A program made the position numbers and the translations under genes. Of a stretch of DNA of 8,257 nucleotides, positions 1 to 6,845 are shown one piece after another. The DNA lies in contig CATIYX010000149.1 in assembly GCA_949739095.1 (NCBI GenBank), positions 1 through 8,257 on the forward strand, written 5' to 3'. Below the pieces are notes generated by a model, which saw nothing but the letters and a program-made list of their open reading frames with translations, ran no database searches and was not told the DNA's origin. Every line of letters starts with the position of its first letter. Positions within the stretch are counted from its first letter, which is position 1. The stretch comes from an uncultured Clostridia bacterium. Its GTDB lineage: Bacteria; Bacillota; Clostridia; RUG12999.

Positions 1-92
1 CATTATGTCTTCCTTCTACACATTATTATATCAGGATATCATTCAAATAGGACATTTACTAGATGTCAAACATGTTTTGAGGTGGTAAAAAA

Positions 93-446
93 ATGGAGCA
101 ACAACTGGTAGATCAATATATCATGACACATCGAACCTATTTCCCGACTGAAAAAGTAACATATTTAAAAGATAAATTAATCGCTGCCGATGAACAAAAA
201 TTTTCGTCTGTTCTTGCCGCGGAACTGAAAAATCCGATTAAACTACTGCTCGTTTCTCTTTTTTTAGGAACATTTGGTATTGACAGATTTATAATGGGAG
301 AACCCAGAATGGGAATATTAAAGCTTTCCACTGCTGGTGTTTGCGGCATTCTGACGATTATAGACTGGTTCTCTATTTCTCATAAAACGAAAAATATGAA
401 TTTTAATTATATTATGTCGCTTCTCTGTGCGAGGCGCCAAGTGTAA
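93..446 (+). CDS. TM2-domain small membrane protein
   Basis: Small predicted inner-membrane protein of 117 residues. The N-terminal part (about 1-46) is soluble and charged. Residues 48-97 form a TM2 domain: a first hydrophobic helix (KLLLVSLFLGTFGIDRF, about 50-66) carrying the typical LGxxGxDRF turn, a short loop (MGEPRMG), then a second helix (about 75-92) ending in the family's IIDWF signature. The tail (about 98-111, NMNFNYIM) also resembles this family, in which short TM2 proteins of about 110-120 residues with a VDQYI-type N-terminus are common, so it looks full length. No biochemical role is established for such bacterial TM2 proteins and I do not assign one. The ATG at 93 follows a good ribosome site (GAGGTGG at 79-85). 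I see no convincing promoter in the short upstream stretch. It stands alone on the plus strand, convergent with the SLH gene. Confidence 0.9.
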   Translation: MEQQLVDQYIMTHRTYFPTEKVTYLKDKLIAADEQKFSSVLAAELKNPIKLLLVSLFLGTFGIDRFIMGEPRMGILKLSTAGVCGILTIIDWFSISHKTKNMNFNYIMSLLCARRQV

Positions 447-517
447 ATTCTGCGTTTTCTTCCACCAGGCTTTCTTTCTGCCGCCAAAACTACCATCTGC
501 TCTATAGAAACAATTTG

Positions 518-565
518 GGGTTGTATTCGCTACACTTGCCTTAGCATACGATACTAATACAACCC
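518..565. repeat. 10-bp perfect inverted repeat with 28-nt loop
   Basis: GGGTTGTATT at 518-527 is repeated in inverted form as AATACAACCC at 556-565. It lies about 70 bases after the TM2 stop codon. No T-run follows on the plus strand, so it is not a typical intrinsic terminator. It could form a hairpin in read-through RNA or be chance. Confidence 0.45.
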
Positions 566-743
566 AGAAAACAGTTTGCTGCGCATTTATATCTCACCAT
601 ACTTTTTAGCGATATACACATTTTGGTAGAAAATTGCTTGCTCTAAGAAATTATGCACCGGAATAAACCATGAATGGAAACATTGTATCAATGGGAACTC
701 ACCTGCATAGCAGATAAATTATTTTTATTGTTACTCACAACGA

Positions 744-778
744 AAAAACGGACTTGTGCAAAATACAAGTCCGTTTTT
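744..778. terminator. Bidirectional rho-independent terminator between TM2 and SLH genes
   Basis: A perfect 14-bp stem (744-757 with 765-778) closes a 7-nt loop (GCAAAAT). The stem's outer end is A5/T5, so both strands read a GC-containing hairpin (core ACGGACTTGT) followed by U residues. It lies 15 bases beyond the SLH stop codon and is clearly its terminator on the minus strand. It can also stop plus-strand transcription coming from the TM2 gene. Confidence 0.93.
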
Positions 779-793
779 GTATAGGATTTTTTC

Positions 794-2608
794 TTATTTT
801 CCAGCTGCCTTCATAGCACGCTGCAACACAGCAAACGCTTCTGCTCTGGTGATGGTAGCCCCACCGCGGAAAGTATTGTCTTCCGCATAGCCATTGATAA
901 TTTGCATACTAGTCGCTTTGGCAACATATCCCCGAGACCACCTCAGAGAACCTTCATCCGCAAAGGAAAGTGGTTCTTCTGATTCGCCAAACTGGAAGCC
1001 GCGCATGATAATTGCAACCAGTTCTTCTCTGGTGACATTACCTGTCGGTCCAAAGGAACCATCTTCATATCCTTTCACTAAACCTTGTTCCATTGCCGCT
1101 GCAACAAACGGTTTTGCCCAATCGTCTACATTCGCCGCATCTGTGCAGCTCGGAACTGCGGTTTCATCCACGGCAATCCCCACCGCCGCCACAGCAATTT
1201 TCGCTGCTTCCTGACGAGTAATAAAATCATCAGGACGGATTTGGATTTTACCGTCTGATGCTTCGCCGGAAACAACCTGTTTTTCGACCAACTCCGCAAC
1301 AGCCGCATATGCCCAATGACTATCCTGCAAATCCGTAAATACGCCGGATTCTGTTCCATCCGGTGTTGTTGGTGTAGTGGTGGATGCATCAATTTTTTTC
1401 ACCGATACCTGATATTTTTTTGTATTTCCATCCGAACCGTTGACGGTATACTCTACGATTTTAGTGAAATCCTGTGCTTCACCTGATGGCGGTGTTACAC
1501 TTGTTCCCTGAATTACAATTGTAGGTACCAACGCTGTTATATCAGTACCTTCCGGCACTTCAACAATAATAGTTCCCTCCGTGTTGTCAATCACACCAAT
1601 TGCTGCAGGCTGTAAACTGTCAAAAGAGAATTTGGTAATTTCACCAGACACTTTGGTAGTGGTAGTAGCAGCGCCACCGCCGCCACCGCCGCCTCCACCT
1701 CCTCCGCCGCCACTGCCGCCGGTACCGGTACCAGTGCCGGTAGTAGCAGTAACATTAAAGGATGCAAAAGCGCCAACATCAGCACATAAGATGGATTTAT
1801 CTCCTTCGGGACGCGTGAGTGCAATAATGCCGTCTGTATTCACTGCCGCACTAAATTTTGCATTTGTAATTGCGGAACTGGATTTGACAGGGATTTTCAA
1901 CAAATCACAGGACGCGCTACTCACACCATCTTCGCTCATCGTAAATACCACTTTTAAATTGCTGCCTGTCACGTTAGACGAGGTAATCTCCGCTCCCTGT
2001 GCTATGGTTGTGATGTCTTTCGTTGCTACAGATAGCCCGCTGCTCATCTCAAAATCAATGGTTCCGCCCATGAACCCTTTCTTTGCCGTATCATACCCAC
2101 TCACAGATACCACAATATATCCGGTTTCCGATGTTGAAAAACTGGTAATTGCGTTGCCTGCACTATTTGTCAGACGCGTATTAACCTTAATAATCTCATT
2201 TTCACCATTGACATAATCTCCGCTGGGTACCGTCTGTGTGCCAATAGTAAACACACTACTTTGCCCGCGTTCCATGCCTTCTCCGCCTGCATAAGCTATG
2301 TACTGTCCATATGGTTCATTTTGAATGTCAAACGTATAGGTATAGGACCCTGAAGAATTGGTTTCTTCCTGCCCAACATACCAAGGTGTTTCTTCACCTG
2401 ACGCCACCTGTTCCGGCGTCTTATCTTTTGCCAAAATCATCAGTGTCGTCTGCTTGCCCGCACTCATTCCTGAAACTGTTACTGTCAACGTATTTCCGCT
2501 AACTGTCGCCTGCACATTAACGCTGGCAGCTAACACACCAATTCCCGCTGTGCAGATCATCGTCGCCACCATTAGCAAAAGCGCCATTTTTCTTACTAAT
2601 TGCTTCAT
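794..2608 (-). CDS. Secreted S-layer-homology protein with cohesin-like domain and polyglycine linker
   Basis: Exported cell-wall protein of 604 residues from the chosen ATG. Residues 1 to about 28 are a signal peptide (basic MKQLVRK, hydrophobic core, VLAA cleavage region). About 29-126 is a beta-rich domain. About 134-290 resembles a cohesin/carbohydrate-binding fold (FMGGTIDFEMSSGLSV, then a KVVFTMSEDG strand and a LLKIPVKSS strand). About 287-318 is a Thr-Gly repeat and 13 consecutive Gly, a flexible linker. About 322-406 resembles Ig/DUF5018-like repeats (EYTVNGSDGNTKKYQVSV). Three SLH modules (about 424-480, 487-541, 547-601), each with the conserved I/VTRxE motif, end the protein and should bind pyruvylated wall polymer. 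The cohesin-like call is a judgement from pattern and needs profile or structure support. An upstream in-frame TTG at 2695 was rejected because it lacks a ribosome site, while the ATG at 2608 has AGAAGGG five bases before it and begins the signal peptide directly. The gene has its own promoter and terminator. Confidence 0.9.
   Translation of the reverse strand: MKQLVRKMALLLMVATMICTAGIGVLAASVNVQATVSGNTLTVTVSGMSAGKQTTLMILAKDKTPEQVASGEETPWYVGQEETNSSGSYTYTFDIQNEPYGQYIAYAGGEGMERGQSSVFTIGTQTVPSGDYVNGENEIIKVNTRLTNSAGNAITSFSTSETGYIVVSVSGYDTAKKGFMGGTIDFEMSSGLSVATKDITTIAQGAEITSSNVTGSNLKVVFTMSEDGVSSASCDLLKIPVKSSSAITNAKFSAAVNTDGIIALTRPEGDKSILCADVGAFASFNVTATTGTGTGTGGSGGGGGGGGGGGGGAATTTTKVSGEITKFSFDSLQPAAIGVIDNTEGTIIVEVPEGTDITALVPTIVIQGTSVTPPSGEAQDFTKIVEYTVNGSDGNTKKYQVSVKKIDASTTTPTTPDGTESGVFTDLQDSHWAYAAVAELVEKQVVSGEASDGKIQIRPDDFITRQEAAKIAVAAVGIAVDETAVPSCTDAANVDDWAKPFVAAAMEQGLVKGYEDGSFGPTGNVTREELVAIIMRGFQFGESEEPLSFADEGSLRWSRGYVAKATSMQIINGYAEDNTFRGGATITRAEAFAVLQRAMKAAGK
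1673..1750 (-). repeat. Low-complexity Gly13 and Thr-Gly linker coding repeat
   Basis: Thirteen consecutive glycine codons (1673-1711), preceded in the protein by (Thr-Gly)n (1721-1738, containing GGTACC twice in tandem) and followed by Ala-Ala-Thr4. Codons are mixed GGC, GGT and GGA, so it is not a pure trinucleotide microsatellite, but it is repetitive enough to vary in length by slippage. In the protein it separates the cohesin-like part from the Ig-like and SLH part. Confidence 0.9.
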
Positions 2609-2620
2609 TTTTTCCCTTCT
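2606..2620 (-). promoter_or_regulatory. Ribosome binding site that fixes the SLH protein start
   Basis: Minus-strand AGAAGGG (2614-2620) lies five A residues before ATG (2606-2608). The longer reading frame starts at a TTG (2693-2695) without any purine-rich site and would add 29 charged residues ahead of the signal peptide, so the ATG at 2608 is preferred. Confidence 0.85.
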
Positions 2621-2728
2621 TTCTGTCTTCTTGATTCGCTCTACAATCATCTGCCTGCTTTTATCTTCCTGTCCATAGACAGATATATTTTGCAATTTAA
2701 CGAATCGTTTTTTTATATATCTAGTCTT

Positions 2729-2757
2729 ATAATATCACTATTCTTCACCGTTGTCAA
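2729..2757 (-). promoter_or_regulatory. Sigma-A-type promoter of the SLH gene
   Basis: Minus strand: -35 TTGACA (2752-2757, perfect consensus), 17-nt spacer, -10 TATTAT (2729-2734, 5 of 6). Transcription should begin near 2722, giving a leader of about 114 nt before the ATG at 2608. That leader contains an 11-bp palindrome, AACGAATCGTT (2699-2709), which could be an operator or a small hairpin. Strong promoters fit abundant surface proteins. Confidence 0.85.
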
Positions 2758-2793
2758 TCTTTATTCCTAATGCAATTTAAAATCTATAGTGCA

Positions 2794-3075
2794 TTATCCG
2801 TTGTATTCAGATAGAAAAGGATATGTTATTTCACATTGCCGTCTTATTTCATCCAGCAATTCCATAACGCGGACACTCTCCTCCAGTGGCAGCAGCGCAC
2901 TCTGCCATTTTCCCGCTTGCAGGCTATGCACCACTTCTTCAATTTCATATTCAAACCCATTTTTACGAAATGGTATTTCTATAGTTTCTCCTGTTCCGTC
3001 GTTCCACATAATCTCCATATACTCCGCCGCATCTACTGCCTGTACAAATTTTCGCGCTTTTGTTACCGCACCCAA
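2794..3075 (-). pseudogene. C-terminal fragment of a Gfo/Idh/MocA-family oxidoreductase
   Basis: Open frame of 93 residues that matches only the C-terminal end of NAD(P)-dependent Gfo/Idh/MocA sugar oxidoreductases. Recognised are the GxxYEIEEVVHSLQAGK-like stretch (about 40-57), the LLPLEESVRVMELLDEIRRQ helix (about 61-80) and the closing YPF. Full-length members are about 320-380 residues. The N-terminal Rossmann domain with GxGxxG and the catalytic EKP motif are absent, so it cannot bind cofactor or catalyse. The frame opens just after a TGA at 3088-3090, and its first possible start is TTG at 3075, with GGGGGA a few bases before it. It overlaps the last 13 bases of the GH95 gene in another frame, so translation by coupling to GH95 is possible. 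An internal ATG at 3018 is an alternative start. Most likely it is a deletion remnant. A functional small protein is less likely. Confidence 0.75.
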
Positions 3076-5315
3076 GAATCCCCCATCTCACCTGCTGCAT
3101 ATTTTCCATCCCTTTCCAAAACTTTCCCTTTATATTTCACGACCATTGGCTCTTTTGACCATACGGTATATCCTTTTAATTCTCCCTCTTCCCAGACGAG
3201 TTCTATCTCTGCGCCACCGCGAACACGTACGCCGCGCAAATATCCATTTTGCCATGCGGGCGGTAGCGCCGGTAGTAATTCTATCACACCATCTCTACTC
3301 TGTACCAGTAACTCCAAAATTCCTGCCGCTGCGCCAAAATTGCCGTCAATCTGGAAAATTTCCGACGGATGACTGTCCAACAGACTATCAAATGTGGATT
3401 GCTTCATCATTTGACGAAAAATTTCTTGTGCCGTTCCGCCTTGACGCAGCCGCGCATACAAACAAATTGCCCATGCTGCACTCCAGCCGGTATACCCGCT
3501 TCCACATTCCATTCTATAATCAAGCGACTTCGCAGCCGCTCTATACAGTTCCGGTGTATCTTCATGAATCAATTGACCAGGATACAGACCATAAAGATGA
3601 GAAAAATGACGGTGTCCCGGCTGTGTTTCTTCAAATGGTTCATTCCATTCCAGCAATCTGCCGTCCTCGCCTATTTTCAGTTTCGGCAGCCGCTGCAAGG
3701 CTTCTGCTGCACGCTCCGCCAACGCCTCCTTCACTTGCAGCGCACTGCAGCATTTCAAATAATGCTGCAACAACTCCCGCGAAATGGTGATATCCATGGC
3801 GCTGTCTCGCGTAACAGCCAAAGGTTTCTCTTCCCAAATATAATTATTTTCCGGTGAAGTGGACGGCGCAAACATCAGCCCGCCTTCACCATCCTCCACC
3901 AAATAATCCAGCAAAAATTCCACTGCGCCGCGCATCAACGGATAGGCAGTTTCTTCCAAAAACACTCTATCTTGCCCAAACAGATAATGCTCCCACAAAT
4001 GTCGGCAAAGCCACGCGCCACCACTGACCCAACAGCTCCATTGCAGGTTGCCCGCAACCGGTGCAGCACTGCCCCATACATCGCTGTTATGCGCCAACAG
4101 ATATCCACTGCACCCAAATTGCCGCCGCGCACAGGTTTCTCCTGTCTCCTGCATGTCTTTCATAAACGAAAACAGTGTTTCGTGGCAGTCTGCCAAATTG
4201 CCTGACTCCGCCAACCAATAATTCATTGGCAAATTGATATTCACTGTATAATCACAGCTCCATGCCGGAAACAGGTCTTTGTTCCAAATGCCCTGTAAAT
4301 TCGGCGGCATTCCCTGCGAAGAACCCGAAAGCATTAAATCCCTGCCATATTGAAAATATAATGCCGCAAACGCAGGGTCGTCCGCTCCCTGTGCAAACGC
4401 GTGAAGCCGTTCTCCCGTTGGCAGCGTGGAAACCTCCCGCTGGTCCAAATTCAATTCCTGTCGCCGCATGGGCTGAGCAAATGACGTCTTATGCTCTGCT
4501 TTCCAAAGAATGTAGTCCTGCGCCGCCGCATGTTCCGCTGCCTGCCATGCCAACGCGTCAATCTTTCTATCAGGCATATTCCGCATACCGCAGAAACTGG
4601 TTATAATGCTGACGTAAAACACTGTTTTGCACGCACCTGTGACAACAATTTTATTTTGCTTTGCCGCCACGCTGCCATCGCTGTTTGCCAGTACCGCTGT
4701 ATCGCACCACATGCCGCGGTTTCCCTGCACGATTTCCCGCGTTAGCCCGTCCAGTTTCTCCGGCGCTTGTTGTCGGCAAACAAACCCATTCTGTCGGACT
4801 TCACAGCTTCTCCCAAAATGGCAGTCGAACGTGAGCGTGATGTTTTGTGCGCTTTCACTTTTCACTTCTACTGCCAGCACCGGCTCATTTCTGTGAACAA
4901 ACGCCGCTGTTTGCACTTGCACGTCTGAAAGCGTAAACTGCGCTGTATGCACCCCCGTTTCAATATCCAACTGCCGGCTTTCATATTGCAGTTTTCCTGT
5001 TTCAAAAGCAATTTCCAGCGTTCCAACCGGCAAATAGGCGTCTACATTTTCTCCCTGCACCTTGCCGTCCACCACCGCCTGTGCTGCACTGTAATCCTTT
5101 CGAAGCAGCAATTCCCGCGCCTGTTCCAGATACGCATAACCATTTCCATTGTCCTTGTCCTTAGGATATCCTGCCCAAAACGTATCTTCATTGAGTGTGA
5201 TGACTTCCGTGTCCCCACGCCCATATACCATTGCGCCGATTTTACCGTTACCAATCGGAAGCGCTTCCGTCCATTCCCTTGCCGGATGTCGGTACCATAA
5301 TTTATGTTCAACCAT
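3063..5315 (-). CDS. Glycoside hydrolase family 95 enzyme (alpha-L-fucosidase type), cytoplasmic
   Basis: 750 residues, normal for GH95, the family of inverting 1,2-alpha-L-fucosidases that also includes some alpha-L-galactosidases. The N-terminal beta domain carries the family block EWTEALPIGNGKIGAMVYG (about 14-32) and LNEDTFWAG (41-49). The (alpha/alpha)6 barrel carries SQGMPPNLQGIWN (333-345), the NIN motif (Asn359 and Asn361) before LPMNYW, STSPEN with Glu489, HRHFSHLYGLYPG (568-580) and IDGNFG with Asp657. These match the two asparagines, the acid and the assisting aspartate described for Bifidobacterium AfcA, so the enzyme should be active. There is no signal peptide, so it acts on imported oligosaccharides. 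The exact sugar (fucose or galactose) cannot be told from sequence. ATG at 5315 follows GAGG at 5326-5329. It has its own promoter beyond the phosphofructokinase terminator and overlaps the oxidoreductase fragment downstream. Confidence 0.93.
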   Translation of the reverse strand: MVEHKLWYRHPAREWTEALPIGNGKIGAMVYGRGDTEVITLNEDTFWAGYPKDKDNGNGYAYLEQARELLLRKDYSAAQAVVDGKVQGENVDAYLPVGTLEIAFETGKLQYESRQLDIETGVHTAQFTLSDVQVQTAAFVHRNEPVLAVEVKSESAQNITLTFDCHFGRSCEVRQNGFVCRQQAPEKLDGLTREIVQGNRGMWCDTAVLANSDGSVAAKQNKIVVTGACKTVFYVSIITSFCGMRNMPDRKIDALAWQAAEHAAAQDYILWKAEHKTSFAQPMRRQELNLDQREVSTLPTGERLHAFAQGADDPAFAALYFQYGRDLMLSGSSQGMPPNLQGIWNKDLFPAWSCDYTVNINLPMNYWLAESGNLADCHETLFSFMKDMQETGETCARRQFGCSGYLLAHNSDVWGSAAPVAGNLQWSCWVSGGAWLCRHLWEHYLFGQDRVFLEETAYPLMRGAVEFLLDYLVEDGEGGLMFAPSTSPENNYIWEEKPLAVTRDSAMDITISRELLQHYLKCCSALQVKEALAERAAEALQRLPKLKIGEDGRLLEWNEPFEETQPGHRHFSHLYGLYPGQLIHEDTPELYRAAAKSLDYRMECGSGYTGWSAAWAICLYARLRQGGTAQEIFRQMMKQSTFDSLLDSHPSEIFQIDGNFGAAAGILELLVQSRDGVIELLPALPPAWQNGYLRGVRVRGGAEIELVWEEGELKGYTVWSKEPMVVKYKGKVLERDGKYAAGEMGDSWVR

Positions 5316-5365
5316 TCTTTTTTAACCTCGATTCCCCACGTTTTCCTGCGTATTACTGTGGTCTC

Positions 5366-5394
5366 ATTCTACCATGCTTCCAGCTAATTTGCAA
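5366..5394 (-). promoter_or_regulatory. Probable promoter of the GH95 gene
   Basis: Minus strand: -35 TTGCAA (5389-5394), 17-nt spacer, -10 TAGAAT (5366-5371, 5 of 6). It lies between the phosphofructokinase terminator and the GH95 start, giving a leader of about 45 nt. It implies GH95 is transcribed separately from phosphofructokinase. No clear operator was seen. Confidence 0.6.
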
Positions 5395-5456
5395 CCACTC
5401 TCCGCACATTTACCCCTCTAAAATTATAGCTGCTTTTTTGTGCAATTTTTTATATC

Positions 5457-5485
5457 AAAAACCCCCTGCCACTTTCGTGACAGGG
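5457..5485 (-). terminator. Rho-independent terminator of the phosphofructokinase gene
   Basis: On the minus strand CCCTGTCAC pairs with GTGGCAGGG (9 bp with one G-U pair) around a GAAA tetraloop (5473-5476), followed by GG and five T residues. It begins 17 bases after the phosphofructokinase stop codon. Confidence 0.93.
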
Positions 5486-5502
5486 ACTCTTCACAATTTG
5501 CT

Positions 5503-6696
5503 TTAGTCGCCAAAACAAATGCCAAGCGTTTTTGCCAGTTCCACCAACTCGCCGTTCACATCCACAGGACGGAAATTGCTCTTCATTTGGTTGCTTGGAA
5601 TAACGTCCTCCAGCGGAACTGTTGTCAGTTTGCCCTCATGCAACGCGACCATATGCGCATATTTCTGCTGGTCCATTAACGCTTTCACGGCATACGAGCC
5701 ATAGCGGGAACAAAGTACGCGGTCAAACGCGCTGGGACTGCCACCGCGGGACATATGACCGATTGCTACGGCGCGCGCTTCCACATCCATAATGGTTTCA
5801 CTGATTGCATAACCATTGTCATCGCGTGTGTGGTTCAAAATATGTTCAATTGCTTTTGCCACTTGGTCTCCAACACCGCCATATTTCTGTCCGTCCGGCG
5901 CAAAATTGGTCTGAATATTGACGGCTTTATTACCGTCCGGTGTTGCAGCGCCTTCTGCAACCACTACCAGACAATATTGTTTGGGGGAAAGCAGACAGCT
6001 ACGGACTTTTTGTGCCACCCGCTCAATATCATATTTAATTTCCGGAATCAAAACAACGTCGCTGCCGGCTGCAATACCGGTTTGCAGCGCAATATGCCCA
6101 GCATCGCGTCCCATGACTTCCATTACCATGACGCGATGGTGGGATTGTCCTGTTGTTTTCAAATATTCAATTCCCTCCACGCAACGTCCAACAGCAGTAT
6201 CAAATCCAAAAGTGGTCTCCGTTGCGTTGAGGTCATTATCAATCGTCTTGGGAACGCCAATCACACGCACGCCCATGCGGCTATAATCACGCCCCGAAGT
6301 TAGCGTACCACCCCCGCCAATAATCATCAGCGCATCAATTCCGTTGGCTTTCAGGTTTTCAGTTGCAACCCCCGAAACATCGTCGTAAACAATTTTTCCA
6401 TGTTCATCATGTACCAGTCCATTACGGTCACGGCGCGGGTAACGGAACAAATTATCTTTGTTGGAGTTATATAAAATCGTGCCGCCTTCTCCAATAATAC
6501 TGTCTACCGTATCAGGCGTTAACGGAATGATTTGGTCGCCGCCGAGAAAAAGTCCGCGGTACCCATTTTTAATACCGACAACCTCCAGCCCATATTGATA
6601 AACCGCTGTGTTCACTGCTGCACGAATCACCGCATTGAGCCCCGGACAATCGCCGCCGCCCGTCATAATACCTATTTTTTTGATTTCCCGTTCCAT
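5503..6696 (-). CDS. 6-phosphofructokinase, group III / mixed-donor type, with Gly in place of the GG(D/E)G acidic residue
   Basis: 397-residue enzyme of the PFK superfamily, phosphorylating fructose 6-phosphate to fructose 1,6-bisphosphate in glycolysis, cytoplasmic. Motifs in order: GGGDCPGLN (13-21), IIGGGGTLTSG (125-135), PKTIDND (149-155, catalytic Asp153), GFDTA (164-168), the fructose-phosphate motif MGRDAGH (195-201), AEG (247-249) and MSRGGSPSAFDR (315-326). GTL and PKTIDND place it with the group-III enzymes, where Lys150 (E. coli position 124) often goes with pyrophosphate use while Gly130 (position 104) goes with ATP, so the phosphoryl donor is unclear. The residue at 129 (E. coli Asp103, Glu in many actinobacterial relatives) is Gly here, encoded GGT at 6310-6312. 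That position helps bind the metal, so activity may be changed. ATG at 6696 follows a perfect AGGAGG (6705-6710). Single-gene unit with its own promoter and terminator. Confidence 0.95.
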   Translation of the reverse strand: MEREIKKIGIMTGGGDCPGLNAVIRAAVNTAVYQYGLEVVGIKNGYRGLFLGGDQIIPLTPDTVDSIIGEGGTILYNSNKDNLFRYPRRDRNGLVHDEHGKIVYDDVSGVATENLKANGIDALMIIGGGGTLTSGRDYSRMGVRVIGVPKTIDNDLNATETTFGFDTAVGRCVEGIEYLKTTGQSHHRVMVMEVMGRDAGHIALQTGIAAGSDVVLIPEIKYDIERVAQKVRSCLLSPKQYCLVVVAEGAATPDGNKAVNIQTNFAPDGQKYGGVGDQVAKAIEHILNHTRDDNGYAISETIMDVEARAVAIGHMSRGGSPSAFDRVLCSRYGSYAVKALMDQQKYAHMVALHEGKLTTVPLEDVIPSNQMKSNFRPVDVNGELVELAKTLGICFGD

Positions 6697-6791
6697 ATAT
6701 GCGCCCTCCTAAAATATGTCTTTGGTACTACCATCCCTCGAATTTATTTTTTTATACACACTACATATATAGCATTTATTACAACGCGTAT

Positions 6792-6820
6792 ATTGTATCA
6801 TACTCCATGATTGAATGCAA
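6792..6820 (-). promoter_or_regulatory. Probable promoter of the phosphofructokinase gene
   Basis: Minus strand: -35 TTGCAT (6815-6820), 17-nt spacer, -10 TACAAT (6792-6797, 5 of 6). The start point would be near 6785, giving a leader of about 90 nt before the ATG at 6696. It is divergent from the propeller-gene promoter, with the two -35 boxes about 50 bp apart. Confidence 0.6.
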
Positions 6821-6845
6821 GCATTTTTTACGCGGCAAACACAAT

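Larger units (their letters stand above)
447..793. other. Intergenic stretch between convergent genes, with possible gene remnant
   Basis: No intact gene of convincing length lies here. It holds a 10-bp inverted repeat (518-527 / 556-565) and a strong terminator (744-778), entered separately. On the minus strand two long stop-free stretches lie end to end in different frames. The first (718 down to 590) reads protein-like sequence ending IFYQNVYIAKKYGEI before TAA at 587-589. The second (593 down past 447) begins DINAQQTVFWVVLVSY and runs on across the TM2 stop. Removing one AT from ATAT near 588-592 would join them as KKYGEINAQQTVFW. This could be a frameshifted, decayed gene, but no family was recognised and neither stretch has a good start codon with a ribosome site. 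Confidence 0.35.

Noticed and set aside
137..349. Minus-strand open frame of 70 codons
   Set aside because: Antisense to the TM2 gene, which has a good ribosome site and clear domain signature.
1581..2216. Plus-strand open frame of 211 codons with a polyproline run
   Set aside because: Exact antisense shadow of the SLH gene. The polyproline is the reverse complement of the Gly13 codons, and the frame has no ribosome site.
2609..2695. TTG start adding 29 residues to the SLH protein
   Set aside because: No ribosome site, and it would put a charged stretch before the signal peptide. The ATG at 2608 has a good site.
2769..2795. AATGCA/TGCATT inverted repeat as a terminator after the oxidoreductase fragment
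   Set aside because: Only a 6-bp AT-rich stem with a 15-nt loop and no T-run, so it is too weak.
2789..3790. Plus-strand open frame of 333 codons
   Set aside because: Antisense to the GH95 gene and the oxidoreductase fragment, both recognised families. Its translation is low-complexity and matches no family.
5423..5445. Minus-strand TATAAT (5423-5428) with TTGCAC (5440-5445) as a GH95 promoter
   Set aside because: The spacer is only 11 nt. The pair TTGCAA and TAGAAT with 17 nt is better.
5755..6303. Plus-strand open frame of 182 codons
   Set aside because: Antisense shadow of the phosphofructokinase gene, whose motifs are unmistakable.
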